DNA of 64,000 nt from Christiangramia forsetii KT0803 (GCF_000060345.1 NC_008571.1:1798001-1862000), one strand, 5' to 3'; counted from the stretch's first letter, positions 52,145-61,175 are shown. Notes: generated by a model from the letters alone, not told the origin. Numbers and translations: made by a program.

Positions 52145-52259
52145 AAGTGTCTTTTAATTTTGGATTACAAAAGTATGTTTTTAAATATAAAACCTAAAGT
52201 CATTTTATAGATTATTGCTGTAAAAAACCTTAAAATTCCTATAAAATTGACCTTAAATG

Positions 52260-52291
52260 AAAAATCCCAATTCATTATAATCGGGATTTTT
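52260..52291 (-). terminator. Terminator behind the BlaR1-like gene
   Basis: AAAAATCCC (52260-52268) and GGGATTTTT (52283-52291) form a 9-bp stem ending in five T, with a 14-base loop, 15 bases behind the stop of the M56 gene. Confidence 0.7.
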
Positions 52292-52306
52292 GAAAATAAA
52301 AATTAA

Positions 52307-54322
52307 TTATTTGCTTGATATTTCAAGTTTTCCATCAGGACCACCCGTTTGTAAAATATTTATTTTTGAATAATTTTTAGCATTAATCAGCTCTCGAGCT
52401 TCCTGTGCTGAAATCTCTTTTCCATCAAGATAAAAGCTTCCACCTTCTTCTTCCAGTTCATTAATTGCTTTCAATGGATCTGGCGGTGCTGGAGGCGCTT
52501 CAAGCAATTGCACTTTTTCCAAAGCTTTATGCTCCCTTTCTATTTCTCTTCGATCTCTTTCAATCCCTTTCTTCCTACGGTTGATCTCAATTTCTTTTTT
52601 TCGAAGATCAGCCTGCATTTTAGCTCGTTCAGATTGAGTTAGTTTTTTATCCTCCTGTAATTCTTTCTCTATAACTCTTATCTTTTCACGCTCTTCTACT
52701 ATCATTTTTCGTTCATTATCCTTCATTTTTCTCCATTCTCGTGCTTTTCCTCTATGATTTACTCCCAATTTGGGAGGAGCTGGAGGAGGCGGTGGTAAAA
52801 TATTATGCCCTGTTATTTTGGACATTCTGGTCTTTTTGAACTCCTTATTCAGTTTTTCCATAAATCCAGGCTTTGGATCTAGGATCTGCATATGGAAATT
52901 GGAGTTTTTCAATTCTTCCTTTGTCCTTGCAGCTGTAAGATCATCTAAAGTTTCTTTAAAATCGTTTAGTGATGTGGACTTTCCATTAACCTGAAGTCTA
53001 TCTCCTTTAATTTTTATACTGAACAGGTTTTCTTTTTGCAGTTCATGTTCTGAATGTTCCGGAGCAGGTGGAGGTGGCGGAGGTACATTGCCATTTCTTC
53101 GTTGCACCGGTGGTGGCGGTGGGGGTGGTGGAGTTCCTCCTGGAGCTACCGGACTTGGAGCTAAAAATTCCGTTTCTGAAATTTTCGATAATCTGGATTT
53201 ACGATATTCCCTATTTAATCTTTCAATGAAATTTGTATTGGAATTAGAAAAATCAATTTCAAACCACGGGTTTTTTAAGTCTTCCTTAGACCAGTTTTCT
53301 GTTAGTTCATTTATTGCTTCTGAAAAATTGTCAAGGCTTACTGATTTACCATTCAAAAGAATGTTTTCATCTTTAACCTGAAGTGTGATCGTGCGATCCT
53401 GTTGCTGAAATATTCCTGAAATAGTATTTACAGTTTCAGAATTGGCTAATACTGGTTTTGCCACTATTTCTTCGTTAAAGAGATACACACAGCCTCCCAG
53501 TACAGGCAGAAATATGAAGGACTTCAATAATAAACGCCTTAGCGAAAAACTTTTTGTAATCATAATAATTCGTTTTTTGATTAATGAATGATTTATTGGG
53601 CTCGATAATGAATTGTGATGATGCCCGGAACTGTATTGAAATAATATGTTGGAATACTCCAATGGATTATACGCTTTTTGTAAAACGCTATGATCGGCTA
53701 AAAACTCATGGTTAAGTTTAACCGAATGTTTGATGAAAATAAAAACGGGATTAAACCAGAATACGATATGAATAAATTCTAATAAAAGTAAATCCAGAGA
53801 ATGTTTTTGATCTACGTGTGCCTTCTCATGCTCCACTACCGCTTCGGAAATCTCATCATTATTGAATTCTTCCTTATTCAGAAATATATAATGAAAAAAG
53901 GAGTGCGGTGATAATTTTCTACTAAGCAACACATAGATATAAGGAAGATCTTTAAGTTGATCATTTTTCTTAGCCTCTGTAATTAATGCTTTAAAGTTTC
54001 TATAAAACCTAAAGCTACCTATTGAAAATCCAGTGATATAAACAACTAATAATATTTTAGGTAGGTGTTCTTGCCACCAGGAAACCTCAGAGATTATCGC
54101 TTTTGATTGGGTACTTGTTAATGCAACACTTTCCCCGAAATCTTCAACAGGAATTCTCACCTCATAACTAAAACTAACTAAAGGAAGGATCAATGAAACA
54201 GCCAGCATCATGATCAAATAAAATCTTTTAATCCCATGAAAGCTTTCAGCTTCAAGAAATAGCTTATAAAAGCTAAAAAGCACTATAAGACATAATCCCG
54301 ATTTTATAATGTATTCTAACAT
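52307..54322 (-). CDS. BlaR1/MecR1-type M56 metallopeptidase sensor with repeat-rich C-terminus
   Basis: This is a 671-residue protein. Four membrane helices surround an M56 peptidase domain (first about 300 residues). The gluzincin motif is VVEHEKAHVDQ (H165, E166, H169), followed by FWFNPVFIFIKHSVKLNHEFLADHSVL with the third ligand. The C-terminal part lacks the penicillin-binding domain of BlaR1. It has two related modules (DENILLNGKSVSLDNFSEAINELTENWSKEDL and the later DRLQVNGKSTSLNDFKETLDDLTAARTKEEL), each ending in a proline run, then a charged coiled coil (about 510-600) and a short third module. It should cleave the BlaI-type repressor encoded one base upstream when an envelope signal is sensed. 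The ligand is unknown. Confidence 0.88.
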   Translation of the reverse strand: MLEYIIKSGLCLIVLFSFYKLFLEAESFHGIKRFYLIMMLAVSLILPLVSFSYEVRIPVEDFGESVALTSTQSKAIISEVSWWQEHLPKILLVVYITGFSIGSFRFYRNFKALITEAKKNDQLKDLPYIYVLLSRKLSPHSFFHYIFLNKEEFNNDEISEAVVEHEKAHVDQKHSLDLLLLEFIHIVFWFNPVFIFIKHSVKLNHEFLADHSVLQKAYNPLEYSNILFQYSSGHHHNSLSSPINHSLIKKRIIMITKSFSLRRLLLKSFIFLPVLGGCVYLFNEEIVAKPVLANSETVNTISGIFQQQDRTITLQVKDENILLNGKSVSLDNFSEAINELTENWSKEDLKNPWFEIDFSNSNTNFIERLNREYRKSRLSKISETEFLAPSPVAPGGTPPPPPPPPVQRRNGNVPPPPPPAPEHSEHELQKENLFSIKIKGDRLQVNGKSTSLNDFKETLDDLTAARTKEELKNSNFHMQILDPKPGFMEKLNKEFKKTRMSKITGHNILPPPPPAPPKLGVNHRGKAREWRKMKDNERKMIVEEREKIRVIEKELQEDKKLTQSERAKMQADLRKKEIEINRRKKGIERDRREIEREHKALEKVQLLEAPPAPPDPLKAINELEEEGGSFYLDGKEISAQEARELINAKNYSKINILQTGGPDGKLEISSK

Positions 54323-54323
54323 C

Positions 54324-54689
54324 TTATTTATTCTTTAACTTTTCATCTATGAGCTTTCGCAGTTCTATAAGTTCTTTCTCAGATAAATCTGATTCTTCAG
54401 TAAAAAACGAGGCAAACTGAGATGCGGAATCATTAAAAAAGCTTTTGATCATCCCATTCATTTGTTTAGAGAAATAGCTCTTTTTAGTAACTTTTGGAAA
54501 ATATTCACGTGATCTCCCCTCCTGTACGTAACCAACAAAATTTTTATCCTGCATGCGTTTCAATAAAGTAGCCACCGTAGTTAAAGCGGGTTTAGGATCT
54601 GGATAAGCCTCCACTAGATCTTTCATAAAAGCCCTTTCCTTTTTCCAGAGGATCTGCATTAATTGTTCTTCAGCGTTTGAAAGTTCCAT
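54324..54689 (-). CDS. BlaI/MecI/CopY-family repressor
   Basis: This is a 121-residue winged-helix repressor. ELSNAEEQLMQILWKKERAFMKDLVEAYPDPKPALTTVATLLKRMQDKNFVGYVQEGRSREYFP is the DNA-binding domain, and the rest is the dimerisation helix and the site cut by the partner protease. It ends 1 base before the M56 sensor start, so the two are co-translated. Two palindromic operators overlie its promoter, so it represses its own operon. With no beta-lactamase gene next to it, the controlled genes may lie elsewhere. Confidence 0.92.
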   Translation of the reverse strand: MELSNAEEQLMQILWKKERAFMKDLVEAYPDPKPALTTVATLLKRMQDKNFVGYVQEGRSREYFPKVTKKSYFSKQMNGMIKSFFNDSASQFASFFTEESDLSEKELIELRKLIDEKLKNK

Positions 54690-54703
54690 ATATATTTATT
54701 TAC

Positions 54704-54717
54704 TCTACAAATGTAGA
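54704..54717. promoter_or_regulatory. BlaI-type operator 1
   Basis: TCTACAAATGTAGA is a perfect 14-base palindrome of the TACA-N-TGTA type bound by BlaI/MecI repressors. It covers the -7 element of the blaI-type promoter, 15 bases before the start codon. Confidence 0.8.
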
Positions 54718-54738
54718 ATAATTTTTTAATTCTACAAG
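54708..54738 (-). promoter_or_regulatory. Promoter of the BlaI/BlaR1-like operon
   Basis: On the minus strand CTTG (54735-54738) and TACATTTG (54708-54715) are exactly 19 bases apart, matching the Bacteroidota consensus. Both elements lie inside the two operators, so repressor binding would block the polymerase directly. The leader is about 12-15 bases. Confidence 0.75.
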
Positions 54739-54745
54739 CGTAGAA
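54730..54745. promoter_or_regulatory. BlaI-type operator 2
   Basis: TTCTACAAGCGTAGAA is a palindrome with an imperfect 2-base centre, sharing the arms CTAC/GTAG with operator 1. The centres are 27 bases apart. It covers the -33 element. Confidence 0.75.
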
Positions 54746-54762
54746 CATAAATAAAATAAAAA

Positions 54763-54780
54763 ACCCTCTAAAAAGAGGGT
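54763..54780 (-). terminator. Terminator of the lpx-efp operon
   Basis: ACCCTCT and AGAGGGT form a 7-bp GC-rich stem with an AAAA loop. On the minus strand a T-rich run (TTTTTTATTTTATTT) follows. It is placed 18 bases behind the NTF2-like gene. Confidence 0.85.
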
Positions 54781-54798
54781 GAAGATTAGCGAAAAATG

Positions 54799-55194
54799 TT
54801 AGCTCCAGGGGTTATCTTCTATCTCCTCTCCTAACTGACCTATTTGAACACCTTTGAAAAGCTTACCGTCTTTAGTTTCCCATATAGCTATAAAATGAGC
54901 AAGAGGCATCTCTTCTTCTGGATTCTCGATGGTAGTTACATGATACGTAAAATGTATAGCTGCATTTTCTCCATCTTCTACAATTTTTTCGATCTCTGCC
55001 CTTAATGTTTCATATGATTCTGCCAACTGCCCACTAATTTCTGCAATTCCGGCAAGGTTTAATTTCCTTAGCCCGGTAGTACCGTACCAGGAAAGCTCAA
55101 CATCAGGATGAAGAAAACTTCTTAAAACATCTTCATCTTTATAGAAATTGGATTGATAGAATTGCTCTACAATTTCTTTTGTCTTTAAACCCAT
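54799..55194 (-). CDS. NTF2/SnoaL-like protein
   Basis: This is a 131-residue protein. EIVEQFYQSNFYKDEDVLRSFLHPDVELSWYGTTGLRKLNLAGI is the start of a SnoaL-like cone fold, and AAIHFTYHVTTIENPEEEMPLAHFIAIWETKDGKLFKGVQIGQ fits its central sheet. Such folds serve as small enzymes or binding domains, and nothing here identifies a substrate. It starts 8 bases behind the second lpxD-like gene and is the last gene of the lpx-efp operon. Confidence 0.75.
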   Translation of the reverse strand: MGLKTKEIVEQFYQSNFYKDEDVLRSFLHPDVELSWYGTTGLRKLNLAGIAEISGQLAESYETLRAEIEKIVEDGENAAIHFTYHVTTIENPEEEMPLAHFIAIWETKDGKLFKGVQIGQLGEEIEDNPWS

Positions 55195-55202
55195 AGTAAA
55201 CG

Positions 55203-56132
55203 TTATTTTATCTTTTTTACAATTTCCGGCAATTTTTTGATTGCCGCGTATTCCCTAAGTTTAGTTCTTACTTCTCCAAAAGGTGTGCCCCAATATGTAG
55301 TATTAGGTTCAGTATCCTTTGAAACCCCACATTGTGCCATTAAGACAGTGCCTTTAGCTATGGTGATATCACTTCTGATACCTACCTGCCCCCAGATCGT
55401 TACGTCATCTTCCACAACCACACATCCTGCAATTCCTATTTGGGAGGCTAACAGACAGTTCTTTCCAATTACAGTATCATGACCTATTTGAATTAGATTA
55501 TCCAGTTTTGAACCTTCACCTATGATGGTATCACCGGTAACACCTCTATCTATAGAATTATTAGTGCCAATTTCTACATTATTCTCCACCACTACTCTAC
55601 CACCGGAAAGTAATTTATCATAACCTTCTGCTCTTTTCTTATAATAAAATGCATCACCACCAAGAACAGTTCCACTATGGATGATTACGTTATCACCAAG
55701 CACACAGTTATCCCCGATAGTTACATTTGACTTTATTAAACAGTTCTTTCCAATCTTAACATGATTCCCTATAACTGCGTTAGGCTGAATAATAGTTCCT
55801 TCTCCTATTTCCGCAGATTCCGAGATTAAGCCATTAAGCGATTGGAAAGGTTTAAAATGCCGGGTTAGTTTATTAAAATCCCTAAAAGGATCGTCAGAAA
55901 TTAAAAGTGCCTTCCCTTCTGGACATTCAACTTCCTTATTGATAAGAACAATAGTCGCTGCCGACTCCAAAGCTTTATCATAATACTTGGGATGATCCAC
56001 AAATACAATGTCGCCGGGAGTCACCACATGGATCTCATTCATCCCTTGTACAGGGAAATCATTATCACCTACATAATCACAATCGATGATAGCAGCAATT
56101 TCTTTAAGGGAATGTTCGTGAGGAAATTTCAT
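55203..56132 (-). CDS. LpxD-like hexapeptide acyltransferase (second copy)
   Basis: This is a 309-residue protein. The N-terminal domain ([57 protein letters not shown]) is the uridine-binding part of LpxD. Left-handed beta-helix hexapeptide repeats follow (about 100-260), with the probable catalytic His in [14 protein letters not shown]. The C-terminal helical part is shorter than in LpxD. It is clearly paralogous to the lpxD at 58896-59921. It may be a second N-acyltransferase with another acyl or sugar preference. It is placed 9 bases behind efp. Confidence 0.88.
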   Translation of the reverse strand: MKFPHEHSLKEIAAIIDCDYVGDNDFPVQGMNEIHVVTPGDIVFVDHPKYYDKALESAATIVLINKEVECPEGKALLISDDPFRDFNKLTRHFKPFQSLNGLISESAEIGEGTIIQPNAVIGNHVKIGKNCLIKSNVTIGDNCVLGDNVIIHSGTVLGGDAFYYKKRAEGYDKLLSGGRVVVENNVEIGTNNSIDRGVTGDTIIGEGSKLDNLIQIGHDTVIGKNCLLASQIGIAGCVVVEDDVTIWGQVGIRSDITIAKGTVLMAQCGVSKDTEPNTTYWGTPFGEVRTKLREYAAIKKLPEIVKKIK

Positions 56133-56141
56133 ATAAAATGC

Positions 56142-56708
56142 TTACTCTTTTATTCTTTCTTTATAGGTACCCTTATCTGTTTCGATCTTGATCTTATCCC
56201 CTTCATTTATAAACAATGGGACGTTCACTTCAAAACCAGTTTCTACCGTCGCAGGCTTAGTTGCATTGGTTGCTGTATTTCCTTTAACACCGGGCTCTGT
56301 ATGTGTAACTTCAAGAACAACACTTGCCGGCATATCTACTGAAAGTGGCATATTATCCTCAGTATTTATAAGAATAGTCACAACTTCACCTTCTTTGATG
56401 AGCTTAGGCATATCCAAGGCATTTTCAGTAAGTCTAATCTGAGTGTAATCCTCTACATTCATAAAATGCCAGAATTCTCCATCTTCATATAAAAACTGAA
56501 ATTTATGCGTTTCTACCCGAATCTCTTCAATCTTATGTCCCGCAGAAAAAGTGTTATCCAATACTTTACCTGTAGTTACACTTTTTAACTTCGTTCTTAC
56601 GAAAGCCGGGCCTTTACCAGGCTTAACGTGAAGAAATTCAGTAATCTTATAAATATCGTGGTTGTATCTAATACAAAGTCCGTTTCTAATATCACTAGTT
56701 GATGCCAT
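56142..56708 (-). CDS. efp: Translation elongation factor P
   Basis: This is a 188-residue three-domain protein of normal length. SDIRNGLCIRYNHDIYKITEFLHVKPGKGPAFVRTKLKSV contains the loop whose Lys (in PGKGPAF) contacts the ribosome. VDMPASVVLEVTHTEPGVKGNTATNATKPATVETG is the domain III signature. It relieves stalling at polyproline runs, which this genome uses (see the BlaR1-like protein). It sits 6 bases behind lpxA. Confidence 0.97.
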   Translation of the reverse strand: MASTSDIRNGLCIRYNHDIYKITEFLHVKPGKGPAFVRTKLKSVTTGKVLDNTFSAGHKIEEIRVETHKFQFLYEDGEFWHFMNVEDYTQIRLTENALDMPKLIKEGEVVTILINTEDNMPLSVDMPASVVLEVTHTEPGVKGNTATNATKPATVETGFEVNVPLFINEGDKIKIETDKGTYKERIKE

Positions 56709-56714
56709 TATTCT

Positions 56715-57500
56715 TTAGTTTGAACTGAAGTATCCTTTCATGATACCTCGTTGTGAGTTTTTAATAAATTCTAAAATTTCATCTCTTTCTGCTGTTGCCT
56801 GCATTTCTGCTTCAATAATAGCGACTGCCTGAGAATTATTGTAATTCTTCTGATATAATATTCTATAAATATCCTGAATTTCGCGAATTTTTTCCGTAGA
56901 AAAACCTCTTCTTCGTAAACCTATGGAATTTATACCAACATAGCTTAGTGGTTCCCGTCCAGCTTTAACAAAAGGCGGTACATCTTTTCTTACTAAAGAA
57001 CCTCCGGTAACAAATGCATGCTTCCCAATGCTACAGAACTGCTGAATTGCCGCCATTCCGGCAAGTATCACATGTTCTCCAACGTTAATATGACCTGCCA
57101 GCGTACTATTATTTGAAAAAATACAATTATCGCCCACAATACAATCATGAGCAATATGGCAATACGCCATGATCCAGCAATTATTACCAATTACTGTTTT
57201 CATTCTATCTGTAGTACCTCTGTTAATGGTGACACACTCTCTAATGGTAGTGTTATCTCCTATAACAGTTAAAGTATCTTCATCATTAAATTTTTTATCC
57301 TGTGGAACGGCAGATATCACTGCACCCGGAAAAATACTACAATTTTTCCCGATGCGAGCACCTTCCATAATACTTACATTGGAACCAATCCAGGTACCTT
57401 CTCCAATTACTACATTATTATGTATGGTCGCGAAAGGTTCAATTACAACATTTTTGGCAATTTTAGCTCCCGGATGTACATATGCTAAGGGCTGGTTCAT
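56715..57500 (-). CDS. lpxA: UDP-N-acetylglucosamine O-acyltransferase
   Basis: This is a 261-residue protein made of hexapeptide repeats (VHPGAKIAKNVVIEPFATIHNNVVIG) with the catalytic His in MAYCHIAHDCIVGDNCIFSNN and the C-terminal helices LRRRGFSTEKIREIQDIYRILY. It adds the first 3-hydroxyacyl chain in lipid A synthesis. Its start overlaps the end of lpxC-fabZ by 4 bases, so it is translationally coupled. Confidence 0.97.
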   Translation of the reverse strand: MNQPLAYVHPGAKIAKNVVIEPFATIHNNVVIGEGTWIGSNVSIMEGARIGKNCSIFPGAVISAVPQDKKFNDEDTLTVIGDNTTIRECVTINRGTTDRMKTVIGNNCWIMAYCHIAHDCIVGDNCIFSNNSTLAGHINVGEHVILAGMAAIQQFCSIGKHAFVTGGSLVRKDVPPFVKAGREPLSYVGINSIGLRRRGFSTEKIREIQDIYRILYQKNYNNSQAVAIIEAEMQATAERDEILEFIKNSQRGIMKGYFSSN

Positions 57501-58903
57501 TCTTTTTCTTTTGATTTAACGATTTGTGCCATCAAAATGGCTTCTGTGGCTAGTTGTCCGTTTACATAGGCATAACCCTGCATTTGGCAAATTCCACGTC
57601 TAATTGGAGCCAATAATTCCAGTTTGAAGATAAGTGTATCCCCGGGAACTACCTGCCTTTTAAACCTCACATTATCTATCTTCATAAAGAACGTAAGATA
57701 GTTTTCAGGATCTGGCACCGATTTTAATGCTAAAATACCTCCTGTTTGAGCCATAGCTTCTACTTGAAGTACACCGGGCATAACTGGTTTCCCAGGGAAA
57801 TGCCCCACGAAAAAAGGTTCATTCATAGTGACATTTTTCATCCCAATAACGTGAGTATCTGTTAGCTCATATATTTTATCAACAAGTAAGAACGGTGATC
57901 TATGCGGAAGTGTATCCATAATATCATTCACATCCATCAAGGGTGCCTGTGAAAAATCTATTTTAGGAACGTTATTTCTTTTTTCGGCTTTAATTATTTT
58001 AGCAAGCTTCTTCGCAAATTCAGTATTAACATAGTGTCCGGGTTTTGTTGCAATGATTTTCCCTCTAATTCGAGTTCCCACCAATGCTACATCTCCTAAA
58101 ACATCAAGAAGTTTATGCCTTGCAGCTTCATTAGGATAATGTAGCGTAAGATTGTCTAAAATTCCATTAGGTTTTACTGAAATTTCATCCCTGTTGAAAG
58201 CAACTCTAAGCTTCTTTAGAGTTTCATCGCTAATCTCTTTATCTACATAAACAATAGCATTATTAAGGTCGCCCCCTTTAATAAGGCCATGTTCTAATAA
58301 TGTTTCAATCTCATGTAAGAAACTGAAAGTTCTGGAATCTGCAATTTCAGTTTTAAATTCTGAAAGATGCTCTATAGAAGCATTTTGGGTCCCGAGAACC
58401 TTTGTACCAAAATCTACCATGGTAGTTACCTGGTATTCATCTGCAGGCATGGCTATTATTTCGCTTCCGTTTTCATCACGATAGCAGATAATTTCATTTA
58501 CCACGTATTCTTCTCTTTCCGCTTCCTGCTCTACCGTTCCGGCTTTCTCCAAAGCCTCTACAAAGAATTTGGAAGAACCGTCCATAATAGGTGGTTCAGA
58601 CGCATTCAGTTCTAAATAAAGATTGTCAATTTCCAAACCTACGCAGGCTGCGAGTACATGTTCAGAAGTTTGAATAGTTACCCCGTTCTTGTCAAGATTG
58701 GTTCCTCTTTGGGTATTTACCACATAACTTACATCTGCCTCTACCTGAGGTTTTCCGTCAAGATCTGTTCTTACAAAAACATAACCTGTATTTTCCGGCG
58801 CAGGTTTAAAGGTTAATTTAACCTCTTTCCCTGTATGCAGGCCAACACCTTCAAGAGAGACTTCCTCTCGGATGGTTCTTTGTTTTGAAATTCTATCAGC
58901 CAT
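57497..58903 (-). CDS. lpxC-fabZ: Fused UDP-3-O-acyl-N-acetylglucosamine deacetylase and 3-hydroxyacyl-ACP dehydratase
   Basis: This is a 468-residue fusion that is normal for Bacteroidota. The LpxC part (about 1-305) has GVGLHTGKEVKLTFKPA, TSEHVLAACVGLEIDNL (zinc His), SRTFSFLHEIETLLEHGLIKGGDLNNAIV and HKLLDVLGDVALVG (further zinc ligands). The FabZ part (about 315-468) has IMDTLPHRSPFLLVDKI and GHFPGKPVMPGVLQVEAMAQTGG with the catalytic His and Glu. It carries out the committed step of lipid A synthesis and the dehydration step of fatty acid elongation, two routes that compete for 3-hydroxyacyl-ACP. It overlaps lpxD by 8 bases. Confidence 0.98.
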   Translation of the reverse strand: MADRISKQRTIREEVSLEGVGLHTGKEVKLTFKPAPENTGYVFVRTDLDGKPQVEADVSYVVNTQRGTNLDKNGVTIQTSEHVLAACVGLEIDNLYLELNASEPPIMDGSSKFFVEALEKAGTVEQEAEREEYVVNEIICYRDENGSEIIAMPADEYQVTTMVDFGTKVLGTQNASIEHLSEFKTEIADSRTFSFLHEIETLLEHGLIKGGDLNNAIVYVDKEISDETLKKLRVAFNRDEISVKPNGILDNLTLHYPNEAARHKLLDVLGDVALVGTRIRGKIIATKPGHYVNTEFAKKLAKIIKAEKRNNVPKIDFSQAPLMDVNDIMDTLPHRSPFLLVDKIYELTDTHVIGMKNVTMNEPFFVGHFPGKPVMPGVLQVEAMAQTGGILALKSVPDPENYLTFFMKIDNVRFKRQVVPGDTLIFKLELLAPIRRGICQMQGYAYVNGQLATEAILMAQIVKSKEKE

Positions 58904-59921
58904 TATTTATCTTTTTTTCCAGTTGGTGTATAATATTCATCGTTTTAGGCAGATTCTTGAAGTGTATATATGATTTGTTGTAATCGCTATATCCAATTGC
59001 AGGAGATCCCTGTAGCATTTCATCGTCCTTGATATCGCGACCAATTCCAGATTGTGCCTGAATTTTAACCCGGTTTCCAATTGTTAAGTGCCCTGCTATT
59101 CCAACCTGTCCACCTATCAAACAATTTTTTCCGATCTTGGTTGAACCAGCTATTCCTGTTTGAGCGGCTATGGCAGTATTTTCTCCAATTTCAACATTAT
59201 GGGCGATCTGAATATGATTATCCAGCTTGGCTCCTTTTCTTATAATAGTAGATCCCAAAGTAGCACGATCTATCGTTGTTCCCGCGCCAATATCTACATA
59301 ATCTTCTATAATGACATTTCCAATTTGTGGAACCTTACTATATTCCCCGGTATCTCCGGGACTAAATCCAAAACCATCGGCGCCAATTACCACACCGCTA
59401 TGAATGGTAACTTCACTGCCTATAAGACTTTCAGAATATACTTTAACCCCGGGAAATAGCGTGACATTATTACCAATCTTTACATTATCACCAATATAAA
59501 CATTAGGATAGATCTTTACATTTTCTCCAATACTTACATTTTCTCCTATATAAGCAAATGCTCCCAGATAGAGCCCCTCACCGTATTTAGCAGATTCAGA
59601 AATATGGCTTGGTTGTTCAATTCCAGATTTATTCAGTTTTATTTGATTATAATATTCCAGCAAAGTAGAAAATGCTTTGTAAGCATCTTTTACCTTAATG
59701 AGAGTAGTATTTACAGGTTGTTCAACTTCAAAATCATCATTCACAATAGTGACTGAAGCATTGGTGGTATATAAAAAAGAAGTGTATTTAGGATTACTTA
59801 AGAAAGTCAGGGAGCCTTCAGACCCCTCTTCAATTTTGGCTAACTCCGAAACTTCGGCTTCGGGATTGCCTTCAACTTTGCCGTCTAGTATCTCGGCTAT
59901 TTGCGTTGCAGTAAACTTCAT
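58896..59921 (-). CDS. lpxD: UDP-3-O-(3-hydroxyacyl)glucosamine N-acyltransferase
   Basis: This is a 341-residue full-length LpxD. The uridine-binding N-terminal domain (FTATQIAEILDGKVEGNPEAEVSELAKIEEGSEGSLTFLSNPKYTSFLY) is followed by hexapeptide repeats (about 105-300), the catalytic His in LDNHIQIAHNVEIGENT, and the C-terminal helix with FKNLPKTMNIIHQLEKKI. It adds the N-linked acyl chains of lipid A. It is the second gene of the operon, 24 bases behind the HD gene. Confidence 0.97.
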   Translation of the reverse strand: MKFTATQIAEILDGKVEGNPEAEVSELAKIEEGSEGSLTFLSNPKYTSFLYTTNASVTIVNDDFEVEQPVNTTLIKVKDAYKAFSTLLEYYNQIKLNKSGIEQPSHISESAKYGEGLYLGAFAYIGENVSIGENVKIYPNVYIGDNVKIGNNVTLFPGVKVYSESLIGSEVTIHSGVVIGADGFGFSPGDTGEYSKVPQIGNVIIEDYVDIGAGTTIDRATLGSTIIRKGAKLDNHIQIAHNVEIGENTAIAAQTGIAGSTKIGKNCLIGGQVGIAGHLTIGNRVKIQAQSGIGRDIKDDEMLQGSPAIGYSDYNKSYIHFKNLPKTMNIIHQLEKKINNG

Positions 59922-59945
59922 TCTGGCAAAAGTAAAAAAAATGAG

Positions 59946-61175
59946 TTAATCTTTAACTTTTGGGTAACACATATAGTATTTTGTTACCGTATTTGTTAGG
60001 GCCTTTAGATTAAATTGGTCTGAAACCTTCACTACGTCATTGATCTTACCATTTTTATGGAGAATATTAATATTATCTATTTCTTTTTTATAAGCCAAAT
60101 TCGCGATCTCACCCTCGAAAACGAAGTAAGATGCTTCTTTTTCTGAAATATTATATTTCTTCTGAAGCGCTAAAGATCGTTTTTCCAGCTTTTCTTTTGA
60201 AGGTCGCTTTTTCTTGATCTTAACTTTTAAAAGGTTTCTATTTATAATCATTTCTGAAAGATTGCTCAAAACAAAATCATCGGAATACATCCAGTCTTTC
60301 ATTGCTGAAATTACATCATTATCATCAAGACGAGAAAACATTTCCAGGGTTTTATTATCAAAATCTTCCCTGGTAATTTTATTTTTTAAAAAGTACATTA
60401 ATGAGCCGCTGGCATGCAATTTTTCTCCCTGCCCTATTAGCTCTTTCGCTCTTTTTAAAACTCTTATTAAAAGCTGTTCTGCCACTAAACTGGTTTTATG
60501 GAGATATACCTGCCAGTACATTAACCTACGACCTATGAGAAACTTTTCTACAGAGTAGATTCCTTTTTCTTCAACTACCAGTTCATCATTAACTACGTTT
60601 AGCATTGTAATTAAACGTTCACTATTAATATTACCTTCTACTGCACCGGTATAAAAACTATCTCGCTTCAAGTAATCCAGCCTATCCATATCCATCTGGC
60701 TGGAGATAAGTTGATTCATAAATTTACGATGATAACTTCCTTTAAAAATGTTGATGGCCAGCGTTAAACTTTGGTTAAACTTTGAATTCATTTCTTCCAT
60801 AAAAAGAAGCGAAATAGTCTCATGATCAACACCTTCTACAAGGCTATGCTCCATGGCATGACTAAACGGACCGTGACCTATATCATGCATCAAAATTGCT
60901 ATAAGAAGTGCCTCTTCTTCTTCCGAAGAAATCTCAACGCCTTTATACTTAAGGATTCGCACAGCTTTTTGCATAAGATGCACACAGCCTAGAGCATGAT
61001 GAAACCTGGTATGATGTGCTCCCGGATACACCAAATATGAAAGACCCATTTGTGAAATTCGGCGTAGTCTTTGAAAGTATGGATGTTCAATAATACGAAA
61101 GATCCGCTCGTTCGGGATGGTAATAAAACCGTAAATTGGATCGTTTAATATTTTAAGTTTAGTTTGCGAAGCCAA
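59946..61175 (-). CDS. HD-domain phosphohydrolase (dNTPase/SAMHD1-like)
   Basis: This is a 409-residue protein. The HD site is built from RFHHALGCVHLMQ (first His), LIAILMHDIGHGPFSHAMEHSL (HD pair) and the Asp in SSQMDMDRLDYLKRDSFYTG. The N-terminus KILNDPIYGFITIPNERIFRIIEHPYFQRLRRISQMGLSYLVYPGA is typical of the group. Relatives hydrolyse dNTPs or other nucleotides, and this one lacks any regulatory SAM domain. It leads the lpx-efp operon and diverges from porX. Confidence 0.9.
   Translation of the reverse strand: MASQTKLKILNDPIYGFITIPNERIFRIIEHPYFQRLRRISQMGLSYLVYPGAHHTRFHHALGCVHLMQKAVRILKYKGVEISSEEEEALLIAILMHDIGHGPFSHAMEHSLVEGVDHETISLLFMEEMNSKFNQSLTLAINIFKGSYHRKFMNQLISSQMDMDRLDYLKRDSFYTGAVEGNINSERLITMLNVVNDELVVEEKGIYSVEKFLIGRRLMYWQVYLHKTSLVAEQLLIRVLKRAKELIGQGEKLHASGSLMYFLKNKITREDFDNKTLEMFSRLDDNDVISAMKDWMYSDDFVLSNLSEMIINRNLLKVKIKKKRPSKEKLEKRSLALQKKYNISEKEASYFVFEGEIANLAYKKEIDNINILHKNGKINDVVKVSDQFNLKALTNTVTKYYMCYPKVKD

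Noticed and set aside
53050-53160. Repeated GGTGGNGG units resembling a repeat array
   Set aside because: They are proline codons of the BlaR1-like protein read on the other strand; there are no spacers, so this is no CRISPR.
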